Shown here in pieces: positions 44,536 to 54,744 of a DNA stretch of 64,000 nucleotides (positions are counted from its first letter, which is position 1; each line of letters starts with the position of its first letter). Origin of the DNA: Trametopsis cervina (Eukaryota; Basidiomycota; Agaricomycetes; Polyporales; Irpicaceae). The notes under the pieces were generated by a model. It ran no database searches, was not told the origin of the DNA, and was given only the letters and a program-made list of their open reading frames with translations. Made by a program: the position numbers and the translations under genes. The stretch is from positions 180,329 through 244,328 of the forward strand of contig MU278376.1 of NCBI GenBank assembly GCA_022385755.1, given 5' to 3'.

Positions 44536-46478
44536 ATGGCGCACTCCTCTACGACAGCCATGCTATGGACCCTGACCCAAGAGATATCCCGCTTGCCGCA
44601 GAACTCCCGACCGATAGTGTGCCTCCGTCAGGGAGGACACCACTGGGTCATTTCAGACGATCTGGTGGATAGAGGTCCGAAATTCAGACACGCTACCCAG
44701 CCACTCCGGTATCCCCTTGCCATAAAGACGCGACTTCTATCACTTCACGAGCTCTTGAAATACACGTAGGTTCATCCTTTAGGACAGCGTGGGAGCGACG
44801 AGTCTAATCCCCATATCCGTCACCTAGGCCCGACAATGCTTGTGTCTTGTTCCTCGACGACGGCTTCAGCATCCCTATCGTCGAGAACGAGGCCTCACTC
44901 ATACAGGTCCAGGGGTATAGGGATCATATGGCTGCGATCCTGGTATGTCGATCTTTATCATCTAAGCTCTCTCAGATCATACTGATTATGGAACCGTGAT
45001 CAGCGCGATGAATCAGCGCTCGTCCTCTTGTGCACAGGATCCTCTGAAGCCATCGCCGCTCAGCATCGCGAATGGGACCGCCGGATAAGCCGAAGACTAC
45101 TCTACATCAAACGTCTCATGCACGTCAGCCAGCAGACCATCTCGCCGTCGATGCTTTCGCCATCTCTGCCGACAGATTGGGTCCCCACACTGGACCTTTC
45201 CTATCAGCGCTCCTACACGAAGACCCATGCCGATGAGGGACTGCCTCTACCATCACTACCCGAGCTTGGGTCCCTTCATGGGCTCAACGACAGTCAAGAC
45301 GGTATCAATTCCGAGTCTTTCAGAGAGGACATGGGGTCTGTGTACGCATCCATGCCGGCCTTCCCTTCTCTGCCGTTTGATGTAAGGATTTCACTCTATT
45401 TCACTCATACTCATACTGAACCTTCTGCAGTGGCCCTGTGATACCGACTTCCTCGGCTCTCCATTATCGTCCCCTAGCACTTCGACGTCCAGCTCGCAGA
45501 TGACTACTCCTAGTCTTTGCTTGTCGGATATTTCGCCCTGCCACAACGGTACAGTCTGCCTCGCAGACATCTCTCCCGCCCCTCCCGCGCTCAACGACAC
45601 ATGCCTTCCTCACGACGAGGCTGTGTACGAAGGACCCTCAAGTGACGATCACAACGCTACGGACGTCACGCCACCATCCCGGCCGAGTTCCCGGAAGATC
45701 AAGCCCTTACCATCCCGGCCTCTCCCCGTATCTCCCTCCCAGTCTGTTGCTGGTTCATTGCAACCTCTGGAGGCTGGCAAGTCTCCCAGGTCTTATGCGA
45801 GCACGCTTACGCCACCGCGCGTGCCTGCAACCACGGTCACCCCGGAGTTTGCTTCTCTCAGGCTCGCAAGTTCCCCTCCGATCGGTTTGAAGCGCAAATC
45901 CCCGCTTTGTCCACTTGGCGGTCAGCGCGAGCTGTCTGCCAGTCCTTCCGCGATCGAGCAGCCCATCTCAAAGCTGCAGCGATCGATCAAGGCCTCCCCA
46001 GCCGCTCTCGCTAGCGACGTGGGACTGGACGACGGAAGCTCTGATCTCAGCGATCTCGACGGAGGATCTGAAGACGAGGGTGAAGACGACGTCGACGACG
46101 ACTTCGAGCTTGACAAGCCCAGCCCACCCGCCAAGAAGGTCAAGGTGGTAGGCCTCAAGGGTTCCGGCAACAAGCCCCGTGCTGGCCCTAAACGCCGCAA
46201 CAACGGGCGGGCCTCCGTGAGCAAGAAGCGCAAGTTCAGCTGCGAAGACTGTGGTCGGAAGTTCACGCGGGATGCCGATCGCAAGAGGCATATGGAGTCC
46301 GCATGCAAGAACAAGTTGAACCCACCGATAGAGTATCGGTGCCCGATGTGCCCGTCGACGTTCAGCGGACGGTCTGATGCGCTGAGACGGCATATCTCCA
46401 ACACTCATCATGCGGTACGTACTTCGTGTCCTTCGATTGTTCTTGATTATGAGCTGACGCTGCTTGTTGTTTAGTAAT
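44536..46478 (+). CDS. C2H2 zinc-finger transcription factor
   Basis: Nuclear DNA-binding protein, probably a transcriptional regulator; targets unknown. Start at 44536 (MAHSSTTAMLW). Exon 1 ends HELLKYT, exon 2 is PDNACVLFLDDGFSIPIVENEASLIQVQGYRDHMAAIL, exon 3 starts RDESALVLLCTGSSEA, and exon 4 starts WPCDTDFLGSP. A long Ser/Pro-rich region follows, then an acidic patch (SDLSDLDGGSEDEGEDDVDDDFELD), a basic nuclear-localisation-like stretch (PPAKKVKVV, GPKRRNNGRASVSKKRK), and two zinc fingers near the C-terminus: FSCEDCGRKFTRDADRKRHMESAC (C-x2-C-x12-H-x4-C-like spacing) and YRCPMCPSTFSGRSDALRRHISNTH (C-x2-C..H-x4-H). A last intron (46409-46475) is followed directly by TAA, so the spliced product ends NTHHA. 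The first finger ends in Cys instead of His, a C2HC variant. Confidence 0.85.
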
Positions 46479-47046
46479 GTGTTGGTTGCTCCCGGTCCTT
46501 GTTTCTTTTCTCTGCTCCTCGCCGCTTCTGTATCATCAGTCTTCCGTAGGCAATCTGAACACTGTATCCACTACTACTTTCGCACTCTACTCATTCGCTA
46601 TCACGATCTCAGGGCTCCTGTACATCTCATCTTTTGCTAACGCCACGTCTTTTGGTTTTTCCTTTGGCCTTGTACTCTCCTATCCTATATCTACTAGCAT
46701 TATATACCCGATATCAGCACATATCCTATTCCCACCATTCTTCCGGATTGTACCATAGTTTGATTCAAGTTCAAACATCGAGAACTGTTCCACGCTCATA
46801 CGTACCATATATTGTACGCCCATGAAATTGATACGTGAAGACCAGCATTCGTAGTACCTGTCATGATAGTATTTTCAAACCTCGAGTCTCTCTATGTCGG
46901 GTGAACCACACACGTGCGGTAGCCGTTCCGCTCATCATCACTGGTGCTGAGCGACTGGTACCGGGCGCTTGCTAGCGGCCCCTCGTCCTAACTTCGTACC
47001 ATCACAGTGGCAACTCTCTTACCAACACAGTATCCGTTTTGATATC
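46479..47046. other. Intergenic, 3' UTR and RBM18-like promoter
   Basis: About 570 bases between two plus-strand genes. It contains a CT-rich stretch and, at about 46907-46914, an ACACGTGC E-box-like site some 135 nt upstream of the next start. No gene is visible. Confidence 0.45.
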
Positions 47047-48160
47047 ATGGATGCAACACAAGAAGATCCCAACGAGACACATCTATCCTATCCTGAGGCA
47101 TCCACGTCTCAAGATGTCCCAGCTCTGCCAGCACCCCAACCGCGTCAGGTGCTCACAGATCGTCTTTACGTAGGGAATTTGTCCCCAACCGTTGACGAGT
47201 AAGTTCAAGTTCTTGACCGTTTCAATCCATGTAACGATCACGATCTCTGATTCACAGTCTAGATATGTCCTATTGCAAGTATTCTCAAAGTTTGGCAAGG
47301 TCGCAAAACTCGATTTCTTGTTTCACAAATCTGGCCCGCTCAGAGGCAAGCCGCGTGGCTACGCCTTCGTGGAGTTTGCAGAGTCACACGTGAGTACGCT
47401 TTATTACTTTGTGCCAGCGCATTGCTCATTCGGGGTTTCTTCTTGTTACACTGTGCGGCCGACACCGCTATGAACGCTTCCGCCTCGATTCGTTCATATC
47501 AGTCGACTGCCCCGACATGAGCATATCGCCGACGACGACATGATACAACGTGACTGACGTATTACTTCTGTAAGGTTGCTGCGAAGGCTCTTGCGTCAAC
47601 TCAGGACAAGCTTCTCCGCAGCAGGAAACTCGTCGTGACATATGCACAGCAAGCGCCGCTAGATCAAGCTGGCGCATCATCCACTAAGCCCAGAAGGCTC
47701 TATAACGATGCGGGCAAGCCGACTACTCTCAGTATGCTTAAAAGTGTAGAAGGCAGGCGTGTTGCTGGGTACGCCCGCCACAGTACTAACCTGTGAACCA
47801 TGCTGATCCCATTCTAGCACCGATGACAAAATCGCCAAAATGGAGGCCAAATTACGGCAGCTTGAACAAACATCTGCCACCAGCTCTTCATTGCCTACAC
47901 ACTCATCACTGCCTGCAAAACCTGTCGCTGCATCGTTAGCTGCTGATTCTTCCAGTAAACCCAGGCCATCCTCAAACCCGAGGCGAGCCCAGACATCTCT
48001 ACCTTCTCTTCCGCTACTCCCACCGCGTCCAGCGTCCTCGCCTTCACTGCGTCATTTGGGACATGGCTCCGCATCCTCTGTGCCTCCCTTGTCAAAGCAT
48101 AAGACATCCGCTCTCTCTGGTGTAGTCTTGAAAAAGCGGAAGGAGCTACCACCGGCGTAA
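47047..48160 (+). CDS. RBM18: RNA-binding protein 18-like (single RRM)
   Basis: Single RRM-domain protein of the RBM18 type; exact RNA role unknown. Start at 47047 ([10 protein letters not shown]). RNP2 is [12 protein letters not shown], followed by [41 protein letters not shown], which contains RNP1 (RGYAFVEF). The domain continues after introns with [31 protein letters not shown]. As in RBM18 proteins, a short segment ([12 protein letters not shown] and [17 protein letters not shown], coiled coil) follows. The C-terminal ~90 residues are Ser/Pro-rich and end in a basic [12 protein letters not shown]. The intron after TVDE uses an internal CTAG acceptor a few bases past an upstream CACAG; the first would break the frame. 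Stop at 48160. Tail-to-tail with RPL23 (269 bases between stops). Confidence 0.86.
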
Positions 48161-48429
48161 GGAATTGCATGCTGTACGATTATATACCCAGTATTATAAC
48201 GATCTGATCTTACACTTTGTATACGACATATGTAATCATTCTCAATAGACTGTCGCTTACTTGCTTGCACAGAGATATCTGATACATTCGGATCCACTCT
48301 CTTACCTGATCGACTCATGGTGCAGTCAAGGTTGGGCAAGTGGATCCATGACGAGGATTGTGTTCATGGTCATATGCGATACAGAGCATGGAAGATGATA
48401 GGGAATAAAAACACAATGCAGACATCAAC

Positions 48430-49230
48430 TCATACGACGGTACCGGCGTTCGATGCGATACGCGGCCAGAGATCAGCCTGTGAATGTGGTCAGGGATGAA
48501 GACGATATTAATGTCAATAATACTTACGCATTCCTTCGCAACGGGTCCAGTGATGGCAGAGCCCTTCATTTCACCCTTAGGGTTGACGATAACACCAGCG
48601 TTGTCCTAAATAGCGGATTAAGAAGAAGAACGCTTGCAAGTCGCATGTGGTAACTGACCTCGAAGTAAAGGAAGACACCATCTCGCCTGCGCCATGCCTT
48701 TCTTTGGCGGACCACGACAGCGGGCATGGCTATAAGAGGGCATCGGTTAGATCATAGGCAGACAACACACCCCCAGGCCAAAAGGTTCTCGACAAGCCCT
48801 TCCAACTTCGCTACCCCTTCTATAACCCATCGCACCCATCCTGATAGCATGACCTGGTCCCTCGAGGGTTGTATAAAAATATGCCACTCACTCTTTTTCC
48901 TCAACTCAGGCTTTCCCTTCTTCACGGAGCACAAGATCATGTCACCGGCACTGGCAGCGGGCAGCCTGTTCAGGCGGGCACCGGTTCCATAGGGTTCAAT
49001 CACGAAGAGCGACTTGGCGCCGCTGTTGTCCGCGCAGTTAAGAACGGCACCGGTGGGCAGACCAAGGGTCATGCGGTATTTGTTGCCGGAGGCACCGACG
49101 ACTGTGAATAGGTTCTACATCGTGAGTACTATGAAAATCGATACGGGACTTGGCACGAACCTGGCAATCAACGTCAGTATTTCTCCGGACAACGAGCATA
49201 GATTCGGTACGCACCTCGCTTAGTGGCCAT
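48430..49230 (-). CDS. RPL23: 60S ribosomal protein L23 (uL14)
   Basis: Cytosolic large-subunit ribosomal protein, uL14 family. Start at 49230 (MATKR) in a tiny first exon. After an intron with acceptor ATTCACAG comes [70 protein letters not shown]. Further exons give [50 protein letters not shown] and [15 protein letters not shown], with the stop TGA at 48430-48432. About 140 residues, matching the eukaryotic family throughout. A very short first coding exon is typical of ribosomal-protein genes. A CACGTGAC element lies about 150 nt upstream of the ATG. Confidence 0.95.
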
Positions 49231-50189
49231 TTTTGAGCTTGGGGATGTCTTGAAGTGTTGCTGATACCGTCCGTACACTTGCCGCGGGATACCGCGTACA
49301 CAAAGTTTCGTGCCGCTCTGTGCCGAGAAAGGCTTTACAGTTCTTAGTCAGCAAAGCGGCATGTGGCTGACGATGTGATTGCACGTGACCACACTGTTAG
49401 CCTCCAACTCCCTGTCACGCGCCACAAGATACCTCCTCGCGCTACCATTGCTATAATACGCCATTATGGAACATGATCATACGCTTTCAATGAACAACCT
49501 CAGCCTCAGTGCAGATAATCGTATCTGAATGGCGGTTGTAAGTATCCACATATGCTCTATTGACAATGCAATGGCCCAACTTCAATGCGTTGTCTGAGCC
49601 CATGCATGCAACCGCATTCTAACATTCCTATAACAGTATATCAACGGTAGGATAACCCGCACATCAGGGACAGATGCTACAACACGATGAGCTCGTGTGC
49701 ATCAAGGCTGACTGAGAAGTCAGCTTATGCGTTCGTGAAGCCTCGGTAGTCTCTGACAAACGACATGCTCACAGCGTACATGTGCTGTAGGGGTATCCAC
49801 CAAATGGCGCAACATGATCCTGTGAGTCTGTCGCATCCCTTACCATCGAAGGTCAATCGGATTTATCGAGCACACACAGATGAGTGGCGCTTGTTGTCTG
49901 CCAGCAGGGTACGCAGCGTGCTATCAAAGCCGATCCGTGTTCTTCAAGCTTGTCAGCCTCATTCGGGTCCAGACTTTTGGTACGAATGCTTAACGCGGAA
50001 GCCCCGAACGCTGGCGGGTTGGACATCGTCTATTTAGTATGAACAAAGAGGGGCACGAGCGGGCTTCGCGTCAGCCTCGTCGAACTTGCCGACCCTGTCA
50101 ACCTCCAGTAAGTACGCTTCGCCAGCCTCGTTGCCTCGATCATCTGCGTCAGCCAGTCAGCCAGCGGTAGCACAATAAATACTGCGCTA
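49231..50189. other. Intergenic region
   Basis: About 960 bases between RPL23 (minus) and the apparent plus-strand transcription unit at 50190. Apart from the CACGTG site, nothing is supported. A 90-codon plus frame (49765-50037) has no resemblance. Confidence 0.4.
49382..49389. promoter_or_regulatory. CACGTG E-box-like site upstream of RPL23
   Basis: The sequence CACGTGAC lies about 150 nt upstream of the RPL23 start. CACGTG is the core recognised by bHLH factors such as Cbf1. A role in this gene is inferred from position alone. Confidence 0.3.
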
Positions 50190-50789
50190 CATGAGAAGGA
50201 TCTTCAGGCCGCTTCTTCTCTCTCAACCACCACCGTCCTCACCTTCGATCCGTCTCCGCCTCTGTCCCTCTCAGTTAGCAACTCGAGCGTGCTCTTGTTC
50301 TTTGTTTTCGACAATCCACCCACCAGGTCATCATGTCGACCATGATATACCTCTACTGCTGACACCAGCTACTCTCGTCTCATCGACTGTTCATCGTCGT
50401 CATGGCGCGGTCAACATGCACTTGCGGTCGTCGATAGTCAGCCACCACCACATGCACCAAGTATACTCAGTTATCTCAACGTGATTCCACCCTCTCGTTC
50501 GGACACCACTTCCCTCTCCGAAGCCCTAGCACGTATCGCACTCAGCACCGACACTCCATCAAGCAGCTATTCCTTGCATCGAAGCAACTTTCAGCATCCT
50601 CCCATCTCCTAACGGGTCGCCTCTTGGTACGTAACTCGAGGTTGGCCCCAGATGAACAGGAACGACGATCGAGCATCTCCAGACCTCCGACCCTGATCCA
50701 GTCGAAGTCATCTGGCGAGTCTTTCATCCTCCTTAGAGGTTGTCCGCAAGTCTATTCTGTGTTTGGCGTGGGCTGCTTCTGGTGTATCA

Positions 50790-50842
50790 GTGAGTCTTGA
50801 CAGCTTGGATCCATACCTCATCTTTACTGCGGCTGACAATAG
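50790..50842 (+). other. Likely intron in the unresolved unit
   Basis: 53 nt, starting GTGAGTCTTGAC and ending GGCTGACAATAG. Donor, branch site and acceptor all match the introns of the confident genes nearby. Confidence 0.6.
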
Positions 50843-51341
50843 TTGCATAGCCGCTCTTTGCTTTACTCTGTTTCCGCTTCTGACTTGGATTTGGATTCTC
50901 CGACGACATTCTGGAATCCCAATATCTCTGGTCGCCGCTCATGGATACTCTTCTTTGCCTTCATCTACTCGGCGGTCTACTGTCAACATGCACTCTGGTC
51001 ACTGTTCTTGCACCGCGGAACTTGAGCCTCGCGAACTCATGCACTGCAGCCTTGTCCTCTTCACTCTGGACATCTGCCGACCTCATGCATCTTGCTGCCG
51101 ACCCTCGACTACCTGAACGCAACTGCAGACATCCTTGCGACCGTAATATTTCTTATCTGGGTTTTACCTACTGGACACTATCTTCTGTCTGGCCTTTGTT
51201 CTGCGCCGATATGAATACCCTCAAGTGGCCTCGACTATCTTCTCCCCGCTCGTACATCGACTGTATCTCAAGTACGCTCGTCAACGATACTGGTTTATCA
51301 TTGGCCTCGATAAGTGCCCTGGCGGTTATACCCTCGTTCAT

Positions 51342-51391
51342 GTAAGTACTCTCTAGATCGAGTGCCACACCTTTCTGACGTTTATCCTCAG
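51342..51391 (+). other. Likely intron in the unresolved unit
   Basis: 50 nt, starting GTAAGTACTC and ending with a CTGAC branch site and TTTATCCTCAG. In one frame the following exon stops after a few residues (at 51415-51417), in another at 51425-51427. Confidence 0.6.
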
Positions 51392-52150
51392 TCTCGGATT
51401 CAGCCAACCTTCGTTAACATTCAATAATCTCACGCTCGTTTCGCAACCCTGACTCGGACACTCGTGGAAGCCTTCGAAGCTACGGACGCTGGCCCGTCCC
51501 ATTGCAGATAAGAAGACATTCGTTCATCCGCGGCCTCATTTTCCATCCCTGGTTTCTTTTCTCTTCATCATTGCATTTATTTATTCATTTATCGGGTGGG
51601 GCGCATAGGAGGATTTGGAGAGGGGGAGGGGCGGCGGGTGTGCATGGTACGAAGACATCGACAACAGGAAGCCCCAAGCGTTCGTGTGCACGGCTCATGC
51701 GTCAACGGACGGTTGCCTTGGGGCCTCCGACGGCCGGTGTCTATGTGCTTTGTTTCATTCTTCGTCTCGACTTCTCGACTTCACCTCCGACGGCGTATCA
51801 GGGCCCGAAGACTTGTGGAAGGGGAGATGGGTGGTTTGGGGTGGATGGATTCTGGCTGCTGGCTAGCGAGCTGTATGCACTGTTCTACGCAGCGCTCGCT
51901 TACAGTCGTCTGGTATCAATGTCTGTTTACTCTAAAGTACTTGTCATCTTGATCATTCGTTGTAGGGTCCAGTGGGATTTTACCCTTATTGATGTGGAAC
52001 ATAACAGTTTCAATCCTTTGCTTGTGAAAAAAAAAAAGTTCTGCACAGGTCATGTTGATCTTGTCTTCACTCTTCTGTCTGCAGAAGTGTTCGGCTTTTG
52101 TCAAAGCGACGGTGCGACCCATCCTAGCATGCCATTTCCGGCAGAACAAT

Positions 52151-53936
52151 GATCTCGATCGTTGATCCGTTCAAGCGTATCCGAGAGCGACCTTTCGGAA
52201 TGCTGCCTTCCATTTGTGACACTCTCCTCAATCTCAACCAGTAGGCGTTAGACATCTTATATCATGCAATGGGAAGAATACTCATGGATAACGGCCAGAT
52301 TTCCTATGGGAGCCATGCATATAGACTATGTTCAGGAGTGAACAGCCTCGCAACTCGGAAGGGCCTGAACTTGTCCAAGCCCATGATTAACCGAATGGAT
52401 ACTTGAATACCAGGAGGAATCAGCCCGAAAGATTACAGCGTCTTCGTTATCAGCTTACACCTCTGTCTCACGGCATAAGTGGAGAGCGTGGCTGTAACAG
52501 AGACGCGTCGCGTCAATCGTGCGAATACCCGTGCACAAATGCACTCGCCGCGAAGCCCTACTCATGTGTCTCAAGGTTACGTATGCCCAACCGCTCTGTG
52601 CCGCAAAGGTACGTACACCAGTCCTGCCGGCCGCCCCATCTTCATTGAACCTGGACAACAATTTTCCTCGTACGTAGTCCCAACTATCACCTGAGGTCAA
52701 GGTTTTACGGTCCCGAGCAATACCCACACAGTCACTTGTGAGTTCTAATCAGGCGTAGATATGCGTGTTATCGACATCGAAGCTGACGTATCTCAGCGTC
52801 CAGAGATTGCACTGAATACATACATAGCGTCAGATATGTATGTAAGGCCTTGCCTGCCCTCAGCCAGTTGACAGTGCCAGCCATAGAAGACGCAAATCGC
52901 AGCATGGCTTCAGCTAACCCCGGACGCATATGGGTCATTACTGGCTCGAACACAGGCTTGGGACGTGCTATCGCAGAGCACGTTCTTTCGCAAGGTGACA
53001 CGGTACGCTCGCATTCCCTTACAGCTCTGTCTAGTTGATATTCACCACGCGTTCAGGTCATCGCGACTGTACGGTCCATTGAGAAATTCCCCGATTCGTT
53101 GAGAGATGGGGGTGCTCGCCCTCTTATCCTTGATTTAGAAAGATCTGATGAGGAAATCAGGCGGATGGCAGTTGAGGCCATTGGTATATTCGGTCGGGTA
53201 GATGTCCTCGTCAACAATGCGGGAACGCTCTCTTCAGTTGGGCCGCTGGAGGAACTTGGGTGCGTTTCACTCCACACCGTGAAATGAGAGGCTTATTCTA
53301 AATCTACTCATTTTTAGAATGGATGCTATCCGCCGACAATTCCAACAGAACTTCTTCGGAGCCGTCGCCTTCACTCAACCGTTCATTACTCACTTCCGGC
53401 TCCAGCATTCAGGTCACATCCTGAACATCTCATCGGTCGGTTCTTATATGAATCACGCTTCTGTGGGGGTTTACGCAGGAGCTAAATCCGCATTCGACTC
53501 CGTCAGCGATGCGCTCGCCGCCGAGGTTGCGCCTTACGGTGTTCGTGTTTACATTATCATGCCAGGCTACTTCCCGACCAACATTTTCTTCGCTCATTCA
53601 CAATACACACTCAGTCACGGGGACAACAAGGAGGTCCCAGTGGCTCCTAACCTGTCAAAGGTCTACACCCTGGAGAGTCAGGGCTACAACTTCATAAATC
53701 GCATTCCTCGCACACTGCGCGGTGGAGACTCTACGAAGCTGGCGAGGAGGCTATACGAGATTGTCACAGACTCTGGGATTGCAAAGGAGATAAAATTGAA
53801 GGAGCAGCCGTGGATTAGGATCCTCATGGGAGAGGAGAGCACAGACGTGATACGGAAGACTGAGACCATCCTCGAAGGTTTCAAAGCTACTGAACCTATC
53901 TCGAGATCTACAAGCATAAACGAAGCAGAAACCTAA
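52151..53936 (+). repeat. Tandem segmental duplication, unit A (promoter region plus SDR copy 2)
   Basis: Unit A and unit B (54085-55797) share upstream blocks as well as the gene. The 19-nt sequence ATCTCGATCGTTGATCCGT is identical at 52152-52170 and 54086-54104, and a diverged block around 52575-52625 resembles 54495-54555. Gene bodies then align exon for exon. The offset falls from about 1.93 kb in the upstream block to about 1.84 kb at the third exon, so indels have accumulated. Confidence 0.7.
52904..53936 (+). CDS. Short-chain dehydrogenase/reductase (copy 2)
   Basis: Classical SDR oxidoreductase; substrate unknown. Start at 52904 (MASANPGRIWVITG). Rossmann motif TGSNTGLG; VLVNNAG; catalytic Ser in LNISSVGS; the usual Y-x-x-x-K is present as YAGAK; then PGYFPTNIF. 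Exon 1 (52904-53002) ends SQGDT, exon 2 starts VIATVRSIEKFPDSLRDGGARPLILDLE, and exon 3 (from about 53319) starts RMDAIRRQFQQNFFGAVAF and runs to 53936 (SINEAET). Relative to copy 3, it lacks a few residues in RIPRTLRGGDSTKLA. An upstream in-frame ATG at 52850 would add a short non-conserved leader. All catalytic residues are present, so it looks functional. Confidence 0.9.
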
Positions 53937-54744
53937 CTTATGCAACCGTATGTTCTGATCAATGGGTCAGCATCTGGTTCTTGTCCGTTTGATATAGCTC
54001 TGTGCTCCGTACCCTTCGTTTGTAGAAGTCTGGGACAGCCGTGATCTCGCCTGCACAACCATCTTAGTATGCCATTTTTAGCGTAATCTCGATCGTTGAT
54101 CCGTCTCAGTTTTGCACTCATACAAAACGCTCTTGCACTTGCATTTGTGATCTTTTCTCAATCCCATCTGCTGGTCCTCAGTCAGCTCATCTCATGCCAA
54201 CACTCAAATGCCGCGCAACGGGTCGCAGTGCGGTGGACATTCATGTTTAGGCATGAGCCGCCCCGTTGTACGATCACATCCTGGGGATATGTCAGTCAAA
54301 GGAATCACAACCTATCACAGCGCAAATAAATAAGTGGCAGGCTCGGACACTCGGGGCTAGCTCAAGAGCTCGCGACGTTTCCCTTCGTTAGCTTCCAGCT
54401 CTGCTTCGTGGAATGATGAGTGGGTGAACGATATATCCCGCGCAAGTTTTGCGGAAGCCCTGTGTATGACAGTCACCGCGAACTCTACCGGTGCCGCAAT
54501 CTTACGTATGCTCAAACGCTTTATGCCGCGAAGATACGTATGCCGAATTTACCGGCCCAGAGCATTCTCACCATCTAGCCAAAAATGATCTTCGTACGCG
54601 GTCTGCCCATCTTCACCTGCTGCGAATTCAACAGCTTACACTCATGAGAAAGACACACACGGGTCCTTCTAAGTTCTCAGCTGGTGCAGATATGTACTAT
54701 ATCATCATTTTCGCTGACGTAGCCGAGCGTCCTGACTCTGTCAG
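53937..54744. other. Region between the tandem SDR copies
   Basis: It contains the 3' UTR of copy 2 and the duplicated upstream region of copy 3. Open frames here (for example 54491-54808) overlap the 5' end of copy 3 in the wrong frame. No other gene is supported. Confidence 0.45.

Larger units (their letters stand above)
50190..52150 (+). other. CT-rich apparent transcription unit, coding status unresolved
   Basis: A CT-rich start (from about 50205, after an AATAAATACT stretch) and two textbook introns point to plus-strand transcription. The introns are 50790-50842 (53 nt: GTGAGT, GGCTGAC branch site, AATAG) and 51342-51391 (50 nt: GTAAGT, TTCTGAC branch site, CCTCAG). Within the 499-nt exon between them, two different frames stay open and both look protein-like. 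One reads RRSWILFFAFIYSAVYCQHALWSLFLHRG, then needs a frame change to reach FVLRRYEYPQVASTIFSPL and LYLKYARQRYWFIIGLDKC; the other runs without a stop from 50884 to the intron, giving a different hydrophobic sequence. Upstream, 50438-50807 is also open. A further 216-codon frame (51502-52152) follows. I could not assemble a single convincing protein, so this is either a multi-exon membrane protein that I failed to splice, a frame-shifted pseudogene or a long non-coding transcript. Confidence 0.4.
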
